From contig NZ_MASU01000013.1 in NCBI RefSeq assembly GCF_003202235.1, positions 124,001-188,000 of the forward strand: a stretch of DNA of 64,000 nt, in the 5' to 3' direction. Made by a program: the position numbers and the translations under genes. Below the pieces are notes generated by a model. That model was not told where the DNA came from, did not search any database, and saw only the letters and a program-made list of their open reading frames with translations. Positions 51,539 through 63,022 of the stretch are shown here, one piece after another. This stretch comes from Prauserella flavalba (GTDB lineage Bacteria > Actinomycetota > Actinomycetes > Mycobacteriales > Pseudonocardiaceae). The number at the start of each line of letters is the position of its first letter. The stretch's first letter is position 1.

Positions 51539-52588
51539 GTGACCACGCCGCCTACGGCGTCCTTTTCGGACTGGGTACTGCACGTCGACCTCGACCAGTT
51601 CATCGCGGCGGTCGAGATCGCCCGGCATCCCGAGTTGAAGGGCAAACCCGTGGTCGTCGGGGGTCAGGGTGACCCCACGCAGCGCGCCGTGGTGGCCACC
51701 GCCTCCTACGAGGCCCGCGAGTTCGGCGTGCACTCCGGGATGCCCCTGCGCACGGCGGCCAAGCGCTGCCCCGAAGCGGTGTTCCTGCCTTCGGACCCGC
51801 CCGCGTACGAGGCCGTCTCCGAGCGCGTCATGGCCGCGCTGCGCGAGCTCCCGGTGGTGGTCGAGGTGATGGGCTGGGATGAGGCGTTCCTCGGCGTCTC
51901 GGCGGACGACCCCGAGTCGTTCGCCGCCGAGGTCCAGCGCGCCGTCCGCGACGAGACCGGGCTGTCGTGCTCGGTGGGCATCGGTGACAACAAGGCCCGC
52001 GCCAAGATCGCCACCGGGTTCGCCAAGCCGGCGGGAATCTACCGGCTCACCAGCGAGAACTGGGTGCCGGTGATGGCGCACCGGCCCCCGGACGCACTGT
52101 GGGGCATCGGCGGGCGGACCACGAAGAAGCTCGCCGAGCTGGGCATCACCACGGTCGGAGAGCTGGCCGCCGCCGACCCGGAGCAGCTGGCCGCCCGCTT
52201 CGGCCCCACGATGGGCCCCTACTTCCGGATCCTCGCGCACGGCGCCGGCGACCGGGAGGTCACGGCGACGCCGTACGTCGCCCGCTCGCGCAGCAGGGAG
52301 ACGACGTTCCAGGAGAACCTCACCGACCTCGCCGAGATCGAGCGGAAGGTGCGTGAGCTGGCTCGCAGGGTCGCCGAGGACGTGCTGGCCGAGGGCAGGC
52401 CCGCGGCCCGCGTGGGCGTCAAGGTGCGGTTCGCGCCGTTCATCACCCAGACGAGAAGCGTTACCCTGGAGCACCGGACCAGCGATGCCGCCGAACTCGA
52501 ACGTGCCGCGCTGACCGTGCTGAACCGGTTCGAGCTGGGCAGGCCCGTCCGGCTGCTCGGCGTCCGTGCCGACTTCGACCGCGCGTGA
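51539..52588 (+). CDS. dinB: DNA polymerase IV, DinB2-like
   Basis: 349 residues from GTG 51539. Y-family polymerase: catalytic Asp in LHVDLDQFIAAVE, YEAREFGVHSGMPLRTA, catalytic pair in GWDEAFLGV, and the little-finger domain to VRLLGVRADF. It stops there, without the C-terminal beta-clamp QxxLF peptide, like mycobacterial DinB2. Error-prone lesion bypass. Starts the plus-strand cluster leading into parE/parC, but 155 bases separate them. Confidence 0.85.
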   Translation: MTTPPTASFSDWVLHVDLDQFIAAVEIARHPELKGKPVVVGGQGDPTQRAVVATASYEAREFGVHSGMPLRTAAKRCPEAVFLPSDPPAYEAVSERVMAALRELPVVVEVMGWDEAFLGVSADDPESFAAEVQRAVRDETGLSCSVGIGDNKARAKIATGFAKPAGIYRLTSENWVPVMAHRPPDALWGIGGRTTKKLAELGITTVGELAAADPEQLAARFGPTMGPYFRILAHGAGDREVTATPYVARSRSRETTFQENLTDLAEIERKVRELARRVAEDVLAEGRPAARVGVKVRFAPFITQTRSVTLEHRTSDAAELERAALTVLNRFELGRPVRLLGVRADFDRA

Positions 52589-52742
52589 ACCTGATCACAC
52601 CGGATGTCGTCCCGTGGCGGGCCGACGGCGAGGCTCGTGCGGAAATGTCGGGTGGTACGGATACCGTGCACTACGGTGGTTCGCTGGTCGGGCCGCACTT
52701 CCGGCACGATCCGGCGTTTCGAGATCTGGGAGAGAGCACCCT

Positions 52743-54800
52743 GTGACTGCTTCTGCTGAGACCCTCTACGGGGCCGACGACCTGACCCACCTCGAGGGGC
52801 TGGAAGCGGTTCGGAAGCGGCCCGGCATGTACATCGGGTCCACCGACAGCCGCGGCGTCAACCACCTCTTCACCGAGATCGTCGACAACTCCACCGACGA
52901 GGGTGTGGCGGGGCACGCCACCAGAGTCGTGGTCACGCTGCACGCCGACGGCAGCGTCGAGGTGGAGGACGACGGTCGCGGCATCCCCACGGGCGTGCAC
53001 GCCAAGTCGGGGCTCTCCGGTGTCGAGCTCGTGCTCACGCGCCTGCACGCGGGCGGCAAGTTCGGCGGGTCCGGCTACAAGACCTCGGGCGGCCTGCACG
53101 GCGTCGGCGCCTCCGCCGTCAACGCGCTGTCGCTGCGGCTCGACGTCACCGTCAAACGCGCGGGCAAGGTCCACGAGGTGTCCTTCGCCCGCGGCGTCGC
53201 CGGCATTTTCGACGGCAACGGCCCGAAGGCGAAGTTCACGCCGCAGTCCGGGCTGCGCCTGGCGCGGAAGATGAAGCGCGGCGAGTCCACCGGCACCACC
53301 ATCCGGTACTGGCACGACGCCCGCTACTTCGAGACCGGCGCCGCTCTCGACGTCGAGGCCGTGCGCATGAAGCTGCGCAACACCGCGTTCCTCGTGCCCG
53401 GCGTCACCTACGTCCTGCGTACCGCCACCGACGGTGCCATCAACGAGGAGACGTTCCACTACCCCAACGGTCTCACCGACATGGTCGAGTTCCTCGCTCC
53501 CGCCGGTGACAAGGCGGTGTGCGGCACGCTCGTCATCACCGGCGACGGCACGTACAAGGAGAACGCCGCGGACGAGAACGGCGTGATGAAGTCCAATGTG
53601 GAACGCCACGCCGAGGTGGAGATCGCGCTGCGCTGGGGAACCGGCTACGAGCGCACCGTCGAGTGCTTCACCAACACGATCCGCAACGTCCACGGCGGAA
53701 CCCACCGCAAGGGCTTCGACCGCGCGATGGTGAAGGCACTGCAGGAGGCCATCTCCAAGACGCGCGGGCTGCTCAAGCCCAAGGAGGACATGCCGACGCT
53801 CGACGACGTCAGCGAGGGCATGACCGCCGTGATCCACGTGCGCATCCCCGAGCCGCAGTTCACGTCGCAGACCAAGGACGAGCTGTCCACCGCCGGCATC
53901 ACCAGGGTGCTGCAGGGCATCGTGGAGAAGCACGTCAAGGCGTGGACCGAGAACCGCAAGACCAAGGCCGAGGCCAAGGTCGTGCTCCAGAAGATCGTCG
54001 ACGCCTCGCGCGTGCGGCTCGCGCAGAAGCAGCAGAAGGACGCGGCCAGGCGCAAGACCGCGCTCGAAGGCGCCGCCATGCCTCCGAAGCTCGTCGACTG
54101 CCGCACCACCGGCGTCGCCCGCAGCGAGCTGTTCCTCGTCGAGGGCGACAGCGCGCTCGGCTCCGCCCGGCAGGCCCGCGTCTCCGAGTACCAGGCGCTG
54201 CTACCGCTGCGCGGCAAGATCCTCAACGTGCAGAAGGCCGGCCTCGGCGACGCACTCAAGAACGCCGAGATCTCCTCCATCGTGCAGGTGCTCGGCGCGG
54301 GCACCGGCCGCACGTTCGACATCTCCACCATGCGCTACGGCCGCGTGATCCTGATGGCCGACGCCGACGTGGACGGCTCCCACATCCGGACGCTGCTGAT
54401 CACGCTCTTCGCGCGGTACATGCGCCCGGTGATCGAGGACGGCAGGCTCTACGCCGCGATGCCGCCGCTGCACAAGGTGGTCACCAAGGGGCGCAAGGAA
54501 GAGACGCACTACACGTTCACCGAGCGGGAGATGCAGGCCAAGGTCGCCGAACTGGAGAAGGCCGGCCGGACCGTCAAGAAGCCCGTGCCCCGCTTCAAGG
54601 GCCTCGGCGAGATGGACGCCGACGAGCTCTGGGAGACCACGATGAACCCCGCGACGCGCTCCGTGCGCCGCATCACGCTCGACGACGCCGAGGCCGCGGA
54701 GGCCGCGCTCGAGCTCCTGATGGGCGAGAAGGTGGAGCCCCGGCGCAACTGGCTCATCTCGTCGGCCGCCCGCGTGGACCAGGCCGCGATCGACATCTGA
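52743..54800 (+). CDS. parE: DNA topoisomerase IV subunit B (ParE)
   Basis: 685 residues from GTG 52743. GHKL ATPase with VDNSTDEGVAGHA and DDGRGIPTGVH, GGLHGVGASAVNAL, then transducer and TOPRIM domain with VEGDSALGSARQARVSEYQA and ADADVDGSHIRTLL. The ALGSARQAR text (GyrB has AGGSAKQGR) and the size point to the second type IIA enzyme of actinomycetes. Supplies ATP-driven DNA strand passage with ParC, mainly for decatenation. Sixteen bases before parC, so one operon. Confidence 0.85.
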   Translation: MTASAETLYGADDLTHLEGLEAVRKRPGMYIGSTDSRGVNHLFTEIVDNSTDEGVAGHATRVVVTLHADGSVEVEDDGRGIPTGVHAKSGLSGVELVLTRLHAGGKFGGSGYKTSGGLHGVGASAVNALSLRLDVTVKRAGKVHEVSFARGVAGIFDGNGPKAKFTPQSGLRLARKMKRGESTGTTIRYWHDARYFETGAALDVEAVRMKLRNTAFLVPGVTYVLRTATDGAINEETFHYPNGLTDMVEFLAPAGDKAVCGTLVITGDGTYKENAADENGVMKSNVERHAEVEIALRWGTGYERTVECFTNTIRNVHGGTHRKGFDRAMVKALQEAISKTRGLLKPKEDMPTLDDVSEGMTAVIHVRIPEPQFTSQTKDELSTAGITRVLQGIVEKHVKAWTENRKTKAEAKVVLQKIVDASRVRLAQKQQKDAARRKTALEGAAMPPKLVDCRTTGVARSELFLVEGDSALGSARQARVSEYQALLPLRGKILNVQKAGLGDALKNAEISSIVQVLGAGTGRTFDISTMRYGRVILMADADVDGSHIRTLLITLFARYMRPVIEDGRLYAAMPPLHKVVTKGRKEETHYTFTEREMQAKVAELEKAGRTVKKPVPRFKGLGEMDADELWETTMNPATRSVRRITLDDAEAAEAALELLMGEKVEPRRNWLISSAARVDQAAIDI

Positions 54801-54816
54801 GGATAGGTAGAAACCG

Positions 54817-57300
<2,484 letters not shown>

Positions 57301-57305
57301 CGCCG

Positions 57306-57550
57306 CGCGAGTCCCCGCCCAGACCCGCGAGTCGTGCGCTCCTGCACGCGAGTCGTGCGCCCAGGACCGCGAGTCGTGCGCTCCTGCACGCGAGTTGTGC
57401 ACCCCTGCACGCGAGTTGTGCACTCAGGCTCGCGAGTTGCCCGTTCGGACTCGTGAGTTGCCCGCTCGGTACGCCGGTCGTGGGCCCGGAGTGCACGACT
57501 CGCGGTCGGGAGTGCACGACTCGCGGCCCGGAGTGCACGACTCGCGGGCT
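57306..57550. repeat. 21-bp repeat array, eight to nine forward and three inverted units
   Basis: CGCGAGT cores at 57306, 57326, 57347, 57368, 57389, 57410 and 57431, a variant CGTGAGT at 57452 and a degenerate unit at about 57472; spacing is 21 except for the first step (20) and the last. Inverted ACTCGCG cores at 57498, 57519 and 57540. Same family as 24914-25066. It fills the gap between the convergent parC and pseudouridine synthase genes. Confidence 0.85.
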
Positions 57551-57556
57551 GGCGCG

Positions 57557-58495
57557 TCAGGCGAGGACGTCGGCTTGCCAGGCGGCGTGGTCCGTCCACG
57601 CCTGGAGGGTCGCCCCGCTCTCGAAACGGCGCCGTTCGCCGGTGAGCGGGTCCGTGAACTCCAGCACCTTGGCCAGCAGCTGGAGTGGGCGGCTGAAATC
57701 GTTCAGCGGCGTCTCGCGGTGTACCGGGTAGAAGGTGTCGCCGAGGATGGGTGTCCCGAGCGAGGACATGTGCACCCGCAGCTGGTGGGTTCGCCCGGTC
57801 CGGGGCCGCAGCCGGTACCTGCCGAGCCCGTCCCGGCGCTCCAGCAGCTCCACCCACGTCTCCGCGTTCGGCTCGCCGGGCACCTCCCGCGCCGTCATGA
57901 CGCCGCGTTCCTTGACGATCCGGCTACGCACCGTGCGCGGCAGCTCCAGCGCGGGATCGTACGGCGCGATCGCCTCGTACTCCTTGCCCACCAGCCGGTC
58001 GCGGAACAGCGTCTGGTACGGACCGCGCAGCTCCCGCCGGGCCACGAACATCACCAGACCCGCCGTGACGCGGTCGAGCCGGTGCGCCGGGCTCAGCTCC
58101 GGCAGCCCGAGATCACGCCGCAGCCGCACGAGCGCGGTCTCCAGCACGTGCTTGCCGCGCGGAATGGTGGCCATGAAGTGCGGCTTGTCCACCACCACGA
58201 GGTGGTCGTCCCGGTGCACGACGCCGATCTCGAAGGGCACCGGCACCTCGTCGGGCAGGTCGCGGTGAAACCAGATGAAGGAACCGGGGACGTACGGCGT
58301 CTCCAGCGTGATCGGCCCGTCGAGCCCGACGATCCGCCGTTCCCGCAGCATCTCGTCGATCCGCCGCGGGTCCAGCCGGTGCAGGCGCTCGACGAGGTGG
58401 TCACGCACGGTGGCCCAGGTGCCCTCGGTGGGCAGCCTGAGCCGTGCGGCATCGAGTCCGTGCCGGGGCGGCAGCGGCGAAGCGGGGCGTTTCAT
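57557..58495 (-). CDS. RluA-family pseudouridine synthase
   Basis: 312 residues. Catalytic Asp in PAHRLDRVTAGLVMF, VVHRDDHLVVVDKPHFM, and GRTHQLRVHMSSLGTPILGD. The S4 domain is not evident; the N-terminal 90 residues (LPTEGTWATVRDHLVERL, MLRERRIVGLDG) are an actinobacterial variant. Isomerises uridine in rRNA or tRNA. ATG 58495. Confidence 0.9.
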   Translation of the reverse strand: MKRPASPLPPRHGLDAARLRLPTEGTWATVRDHLVERLHRLDPRRIDEMLRERRIVGLDGPITLETPYVPGSFIWFHRDLPDEVPVPFEIGVVHRDDHLVVVDKPHFMATIPRGKHVLETALVRLRRDLGLPELSPAHRLDRVTAGLVMFVARRELRGPYQTLFRDRLVGKEYEAIAPYDPALELPRTVRSRIVKERGVMTAREVPGEPNAETWVELLERRDGLGRYRLRPRTGRTHQLRVHMSSLGTPILGDTFYPVHRETPLNDFSRPLQLLAKVLEFTDPLTGERRRFESGATLQAWTDHAAWQADVLA

Positions 58496-58525
58496 CGGCC
58501 TCCACTGTAGCCGCCGCCGCGATCG

Positions 58526-59518
58526 TCACCCCCGGCCGCGGACCATCCACTGGTACTGCAGCCACACCTCGGCGGGCGAGACCGACCGGTCGAGGAACAT
58601 CAGGCTGTCGAAGCGGCAGTTGCAGGGATTGCGTTCCAGCGTGTTCTGCGGGAAGCTGCCGCCGATTTTGATGCCCCCCGGGTCGGTCGCGGACGCGCGG
58701 TCGGGCTCGGGCTCGCCCTCGACGCCCCACGGGTCGCCGGACACGGTGTAGAAGCCGTCCACGGGCTTTCCGTTGCGGTACAACGCCATCGTGCCGTTGT
58801 CGAAGTCGAACGTCGCGGCGAGGTGCACCCATTCGCCCTTCGGCAACAGCTTCTGCCAGTCCTCGCTGGCCGCGAACGTCTGCGAGCTGCCGGAGTCGGC
58901 ACGCCTGCCCAATGCGACGAGCCGCAGCTCACCGTCCACATTGATCAGCTCGAGCAGTGCGCGGACGCCGTGCCCGTCGGAGTTGCCGGACAGGATCCCG
59001 GCCAGGCCGACGGCGTTGTAGTAGTCGTCGGGATCGGGCGTGGTGGAGTTGAGGTTCGGGTTCGTGCCGGTCACCTTGAACCAGCCCATCACGGTGGTGC
59101 CGGTGACGCCGCTGAACGCGCTCAGCGTCGGAACGCCGTCGGCCGAGTACACCCCGGCCTTCCAGTCGTCGTTGCCGTCGACCTCGGGGTTCACCTGCTG
59201 TGTCTGGAGTGCGCGCCCGCTGCCGGGAAACGCGCTGTCGCGCACGCGCATGTCGGCGCCGCCGTTGACGAGGTCGAGCGGGGTGTCCGAGAAGCCGCGG
59301 TCCCGTTCCTGCGTGGCGTTTCCGGCCACGGGGTGGTCGAAGTCGTAGTAGGCGGCCAGGTTCGGTGCCAGCGTGGGGAAGACCGCCCCGTGGCCGGGTG
59401 GGGACGCCTGCACGCCGGGAGCCGCGATCGACGTGCACACGAGCGCGGTCGCGAGCACACCCAGCGTCCGGATCGCCGGTTTCCGCGCACGCCAGCGGTT
59501 TCCCCTTGACATCGCCAT
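58526..59518 (-). CDS. Secreted LamG/concanavalin-like lectin domain protein
   Basis: 330 residues from ATG 59518, with GAGG upstream. Signal peptide with basic start and IRTLGVLATALVCTSIAAPG, cleavage near VQASPP. The rest is a single jelly-roll (LAAYYDFDHP, VMGWFKVTGTN, GEWVHLAATFDFDNGTMALY, IGGSFPQN), the LamG/Laminin_G_3 pattern. Likely binds polysaccharide; no catalytic residues of a glycosidase are recognised. A perfect LacI-type palindrome lies in its leader. Confidence 0.75.
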   Translation of the reverse strand: MAMSRGNRWRARKPAIRTLGVLATALVCTSIAAPGVQASPPGHGAVFPTLAPNLAAYYDFDHPVAGNATQERDRGFSDTPLDLVNGGADMRVRDSAFPGSGRALQTQQVNPEVDGNDDWKAGVYSADGVPTLSAFSGVTGTTVMGWFKVTGTNPNLNSTTPDPDDYYNAVGLAGILSGNSDGHGVRALLELINVDGELRLVALGRRADSGSSQTFAASEDWQKLLPKGEWVHLAATFDFDNGTMALYRNGKPVDGFYTVSGDPWGVEGEPEPDRASATDPGGIKIGGSFPQNTLERNPCNCRFDSLMFLDRSVSPAEVWLQYQWMVRGRG

Positions 59519-59544
59519 CTGCTCACCTCGTCGTGATCCATGAA

Positions 59545-59560
59545 CTGAAAGCGCTTTCAG
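59545..59560. promoter_or_regulatory. LacI-type operator of the LamG gene
   Basis: Perfect 16-bp palindrome CTGAAAGCGCTTTCAG with central GC, 26 bases upstream of the ATG and 19 bases after the response regulator stop. The form is typical of sugar-responsive LacI-family sites. It differs from the GGAACGTTCC sites at 12175 and 12288, so another regulator, encoded elsewhere, is expected. Confidence 0.7.
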
Positions 59561-59579
59561 CGCTCACAGATCCAGAAGC

Positions 59580-60245
59580 TTACAAGCTGCGCTTCGGCGA
59601 AACCAGCCCCGACTCGTAGGCGAACACCACGAGCTGCGCCCGATCCCGGGCGTGCAGCTTGGTCATCGCCCTGCTGACGTGGGTCTTCGCGGTGGTCGGG
59701 CTGATCACCATGTGCTGGGCGATCTCGTCGTTAGACAGGCCGCGCGCGACGAGCGCGACCACCTCGCGCTCGCGGTTGGTGAGCCGCTCCATGCTCTTGC
59801 CGATGTCCGGTTCCGGCAACCGCGACACGAACTCGGCGATGAGCCTGCGCGTGATCGACGGCGCGAGCAGCGCGTCGCCGCGCGCCGCGACGCGCACGGA
59901 GTGCAGCAAGTCCGCCGGGTCGATGTCCTTCACGAGAAACCCGCTCGCACCGGCCCGCAGGGCGTTGAACACGTACTCGTCGAAGCCGTAGTTGGTCAGC
60001 ATCACCACGTGCACGCCGTCGAGCCGGGGGTCGGCGACGATCCGCCGCGTGGCCTCGATGCCGTCGAGCACGGGCATCTGGATGTCGATGAGCGCGACGT
60101 CGGGCACGGTCTCCGCGGCGAGCTCGGCGCCGTGTGCGCCGTCCGCGGCCTCGCCCACCACCTCGATGTCGTCCTCGGCCTCCAGCAGCGCGCGGAAGCC
60201 ACCGCGGATGAGCGCCTGGTCGTCGACGAGCAGTACCCGGATCAC
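59580..60245 (-). CDS. NarL/FixJ-type response regulator
   Basis: 221 residues from GTG 60245. Receiver: DDQALIRGG, phospho-Asp in VALIDIQMPV, Lys in FLVKDI. LuxR HTH: LTNREREVVALVARGLSNDE and SPTTAKTHVSRAM. Start overlaps the stop of the kinase gene by four bases. Target genes unknown; the LamG gene downstream has its own operator. Confidence 0.9.
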   Translation of the reverse strand: MIRVLLVDDQALIRGGFRALLEAEDDIEVVGEAADGAHGAELAAETVPDVALIDIQMPVLDGIEATRRIVADPRLDGVHVVMLTNYGFDEYVFNALRAGASGFLVKDIDPADLLHSVRVAARGDALLAPSITRRLIAEFVSRLPEPDIGKSMERLTNREREVVALVARGLSNDEIAQHMVISPTTAKTHVSRAMTKLHARDRAQLVVFAYESGLVSPKRSL

Positions 60246-61369
60246 ACGCGCTCCCGTACCGGGAAGACGGCCTCCACCGTGAACCCGCCCTCCGGCCCCG
60301 GCTCCGCGCGAAGGCGCCCGCCGAGCGCGGTGACCCGTTCCCGCATGCCGATCAGCCCGACGCCGGGGATCGCCGCTCCCCGACCGCCCGCGCCGTCGTC
60401 GTCGACCCGCACGGTCAACTCGTCCGCGCCGTAGCCGATCGTGACCGTCGCCGTGGCCTCGCCGGCGTGCCGCGCGACGTTGGTGAGCGCCTCCTGCACG
60501 ATCCGGTACGCGGCCCGGTCGACGTCGCGGGGCAGTGGGTGCGGCTCGCCCTCGACGGTCACCGTGGCCGGCACCGCGGCGCGGCGTACCAGGTGGTCGA
60601 GCCGGGCGAGACCGGTTCCGGTGTTCTCGTCGTCGGCGCGCAGCACCTCCAGCGTCGCGCGCAGCTCCCTGGTCGCCTCGCGGCTCGCGTCCTGCACGGC
60701 CACCAGCGCGTCGGGTACGTCCTCGCCGCGCTTCCTCGCCAGGTGCACGGCGACGTCGGCCTGCACCTTGATGATCGAGATCTGGTGGGTGAGCGAGTCG
60801 TGCAGCTCACGGGCGATGCGGAGCCGTTCCTCCCCGGCCCTGCGCAGCGCCGTCTCCTCGCGGGTGCGCTCGGCCTCGGCCGCCCGCTCACGGGCCTGCT
60901 CCAGGTACGCGCGCCGATGCCGCGTCACCTCGCCGAGCACGAGTGCCGCGACGAACCAGCCGACGGGCAGGATCGCCTCCTGGATCGCCTGCCCGGCCGC
61001 CGTCCCGTCGTCGGTGCCGGCGAGGTTGGTCGCCACCGCGAACACCGTCAGCGGCGCGGTGACGGCCAGCGCCAGCACGCGGTGTCCCACGGCGGTGACG
61101 GTGTAGACGGCGACGAGCACGGGCACCGTCGCGATCGGCCCCGGTTCGACGCCCGCCGTGTAGGCCAGCCCGCACCCGAGACTGATCGCGAGCACCACGC
61201 GCGGAGCCCGGTTGCGGAACGCGATCACGAGCGAACCCACCAGCAGCACGGCGTAGTCGAGTGCGGCCGGCTCCGCGGGGCCGGCGACGGCGTCGAGCAC
61301 CGCGAGCGCGGTGATCCCGGCCGCCAGCGCGGTGTCGAAGGGATCGAGCAGGTCCCAGACGTGTGCCAT
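60242..61369 (-). CDS. Sensor histidine kinase, NarL/DegS class
   Basis: 375 residues. Five or more helices in residues 12-150, an LxR-type coiled coil (QARERAAEAERTREETALRR), phospho-acceptor His in ARELHDSLTHQISIIK, and HATPase_c motifs (VQEALTNVARHA, DDDGAGG, GLIGMRERV). Senses a membrane-related signal. ATG 61369. Divergent from the methyltransferase operon. Confidence 0.9.
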   Translation of the reverse strand: MAHVWDLLDPFDTALAAGITALAVLDAVAGPAEPAALDYAVLLVGSLVIAFRNRAPRVVLAISLGCGLAYTAGVEPGPIATVPVLVAVYTVTAVGHRVLALAVTAPLTVFAVATNLAGTDDGTAAGQAIQEAILPVGWFVAALVLGEVTRHRRAYLEQARERAAEAERTREETALRRAGEERLRIARELHDSLTHQISIIKVQADVAVHLARKRGEDVPDALVAVQDASREATRELRATLEVLRADDENTGTGLARLDHLVRRAAVPATVTVEGEPHPLPRDVDRAAYRIVQEALTNVARHAGEATATVTIGYGADELTVRVDDDGAGGRGAAIPGVGLIGMRERVTALGGRLRAEPGPEGGFTVEAVFPVRERV

Positions 61370-61499
61370 GTCCGAACACTAGCCGCAGAACACGCCGATT
61401 CCGTTCTCCAGCGGGAGTACTTCCCGGGGAGTAGGCGCGCTGCGGAAACGCTTCGCACGACCGACGCGGGCAGGGCGCGACGGCGGAAGCATCGTCGGC

Positions 61500-62342
61500 A
61501 TGCAGACCATCGTGAACCTCGAACAAGCCAGGGCGTGGAACGGCGCCGAGGGCAGGCACTGGGCCGACCATGCCGACCGCTACAACGCCGTCAACGCCGG
61601 AATCAACGATCCGCTCTTCGCCGCGGCGGCGATCGGCGCGGAGGACCGGGTGCTCGACCTCGGATGCGGCACCGGGCAGACCACCAGGATCGCCGCGGGC
61701 CTCGCGAACGCCGGCAGCGCGTTCGGCATCGACCTCTCCTCACCGATGCTCGAACGGGCGCGGGAGGCGGCCCGCGCCGAGGGCATCGAGAACGTGACCT
61801 TCGAGCAGGGTGATGCCCAGGTGTACCCGTTTCCCGAGTGCGGGTTCGACGTGGCCATCAGCCGGGCGGCGGTGATGTTCTTCGCCGACCCGGTGGCGGC
61901 GTTCACCAACATCGGCAGCGCGTTGCGACCGGGCGGGCGGCTCGCCTTCGCGGCGCTGGGCGACCTGACCGGGAGCGACCTCGGGGACCTTTACGCCACG
62001 GTGTTCGGGCGGTATCTCCCGGAGCGCTACGGCGAGCCGGGTGAGGCGGGTCCCGCGTCGCTGGCAGATCCCGGGCGGGTCACCGGCGTGCTCACGGCCG
62101 CGGGGTTCACCCGCGTGACGGCGACCCCGCTGAGCGTGCCGATGCGCTTCGGCGCCGACGCCGTCGACGCGGCGGAGTTCCTGCTCTCCTTCGGCCCGAT
62201 GCCGCACTTCCTGCGGGCGGTCGGCGAGGCGGAGCGGGTGGGCGTGCGCGCGGCCCTGCTCATCGAGCTCGGGAGGCACGAGCGCGCCGACGGGGTGTCG
62301 CTGTCCTGCTCGACACTGCTGGTGAAGGCGGTGCGGCCATGA
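61500..62342 (+). CDS. Class I SAM-dependent methyltransferase
   Basis: 280 residues. WNGAEGRHWADHADRYN at the start and motif I LDLGCGTGQTTRIA, acidic GIDLSSPML, QGDAQVYPF and FDVAISRAAVMFF, a pattern of UbiE-like methyltransferases. ATG 61500; its TGA is overlapped by the ATG of the next gene, so the two are coupled. Substrate unknown. Confidence 0.85.
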   Translation: MQTIVNLEQARAWNGAEGRHWADHADRYNAVNAGINDPLFAAAAIGAEDRVLDLGCGTGQTTRIAAGLANAGSAFGIDLSSPMLERAREAARAEGIENVTFEQGDAQVYPFPECGFDVAISRAAVMFFADPVAAFTNIGSALRPGGRLAFAALGDLTGSDLGDLYATVFGRYLPERYGEPGEAGPASLADPGRVTGVLTAAGFTRVTATPLSVPMRFGADAVDAAEFLLSFGPMPHFLRAVGEAERVGVRAALLIELGRHERADGVSLSCSTLLVKAVRP

Positions 62343-62911
62343 TGTTCGTGGAGGTGTTCGCACCCGAGGGCTTGCTGACCGGCGAGCAACGCGACCGGCT
62401 CGCCGACGACCTCGTGAACGAGGTGGTGAAGGCCGACTCCGCGCCGCCCGAGGTGCTGGAGGCGCAGCGCGCGATCTCGCACGTCGTCTTCCACGAGGTC
62501 GGCGCCTGGTACACCGGGGGCCGCCGCGCGGAGCACCGGTTGCTCGTGCGCGTGAGCGTCCCGGAGGGCTGGCGCGAGGACATGAGCCCGTACCTCGTCG
62601 AGACCTACGGCAGGCTGCTGGCCGATCCCGGGGCGATGGTGCACGTCGTCGGCGTGCCCGAGGGTGGCATCGGTCTCGGCGGCCAGGTGCTGCGTGCCAA
62701 TGACATCGTGCGGCTGATCACCAGGCCGTTTCGCGAGTCGGGCGCGCCGAGGGCCGAGCCGCCGCCGGGCTCCGGGCTCGACCCGGTGTGCGGCATGTTC
62801 GTCCCGTTCGAGCACGCGGCCGGGGTCGCCGAGGGCGACGGCACCAGGTACGCCTTCTGCAGCAAGGGCTGCCACGAGGTATTCGCTGAGGAGCAGACCC
62901 GATCGCGGTGA
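62339..62911 (+). CDS. Tautomerase-like protein fused to a YHS domain
   Basis: 190 residues. Residues 1-130 resemble the tautomerase/MIF-like fold (MFVEVFAPEGLLTGEQRDRL, AWYTGGRRAEHRLLVRVSVP, EGGIGLGGQVL). Residues about 143-185 are a YHS metal-binding domain: LDPVCGMFVPFEHAAG and YAFCSKGCHEVF with its paired Cys. The catalytic Pro1 is not at the terminus because MM precedes FVEV, so activity is uncertain. Coupled to the methyltransferase by ATGA. The combination is unusual. Confidence 0.65.
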   Translation: MMFVEVFAPEGLLTGEQRDRLADDLVNEVVKADSAPPEVLEAQRAISHVVFHEVGAWYTGGRRAEHRLLVRVSVPEGWREDMSPYLVETYGRLLADPGAMVHVVGVPEGGIGLGGQVLRANDIVRLITRPFRESGAPRAEPPPGSGLDPVCGMFVPFEHAAGVAEGDGTRYAFCSKGCHEVFAEEQTRSR

Positions 62912-62979
62912 AGGCCACCCCGACCGCAGTGAAGGCCACCTTCACTGCGTTCAACGCAGTGAAGGTGGCCTTCACTGCG
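62907..62979. repeat. 25-bp palindrome family, canonical double copy
   Basis: CGCAGTGAAGG-CCA-CCTTCACTGCG (62925-62949), joint TTCAA, then CGCAGTGAAGG-TGG-CCTTCACTGCG (62955-62979). A truncated GGTGAAGGCCACC precedes it at 62907-62919. The longest copy in the window; lies directly before the TetR promoter. Confidence 0.9.
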
Positions 62980-62996
62980 GATGGGTGAGGCGCGTG

Positions 62997-63022
62997 CTAA
63001 CTTGGCCGAGTGACAAAGTTAG
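62997..63022 (+). promoter_or_regulatory. TetR operator overlapping a leaderless start
   Basis: Inverted repeat CTAACTT-N12-AAGTTAG spans the GTG start (63010). TAACTT (62998-63003) is also a good -10 element, which places the transcription start at about the GTG. A second AACTTGG...CCAAGTT pair uses 63000-63036. Likely autoregulation by the encoded TetR protein. Confidence 0.6.
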
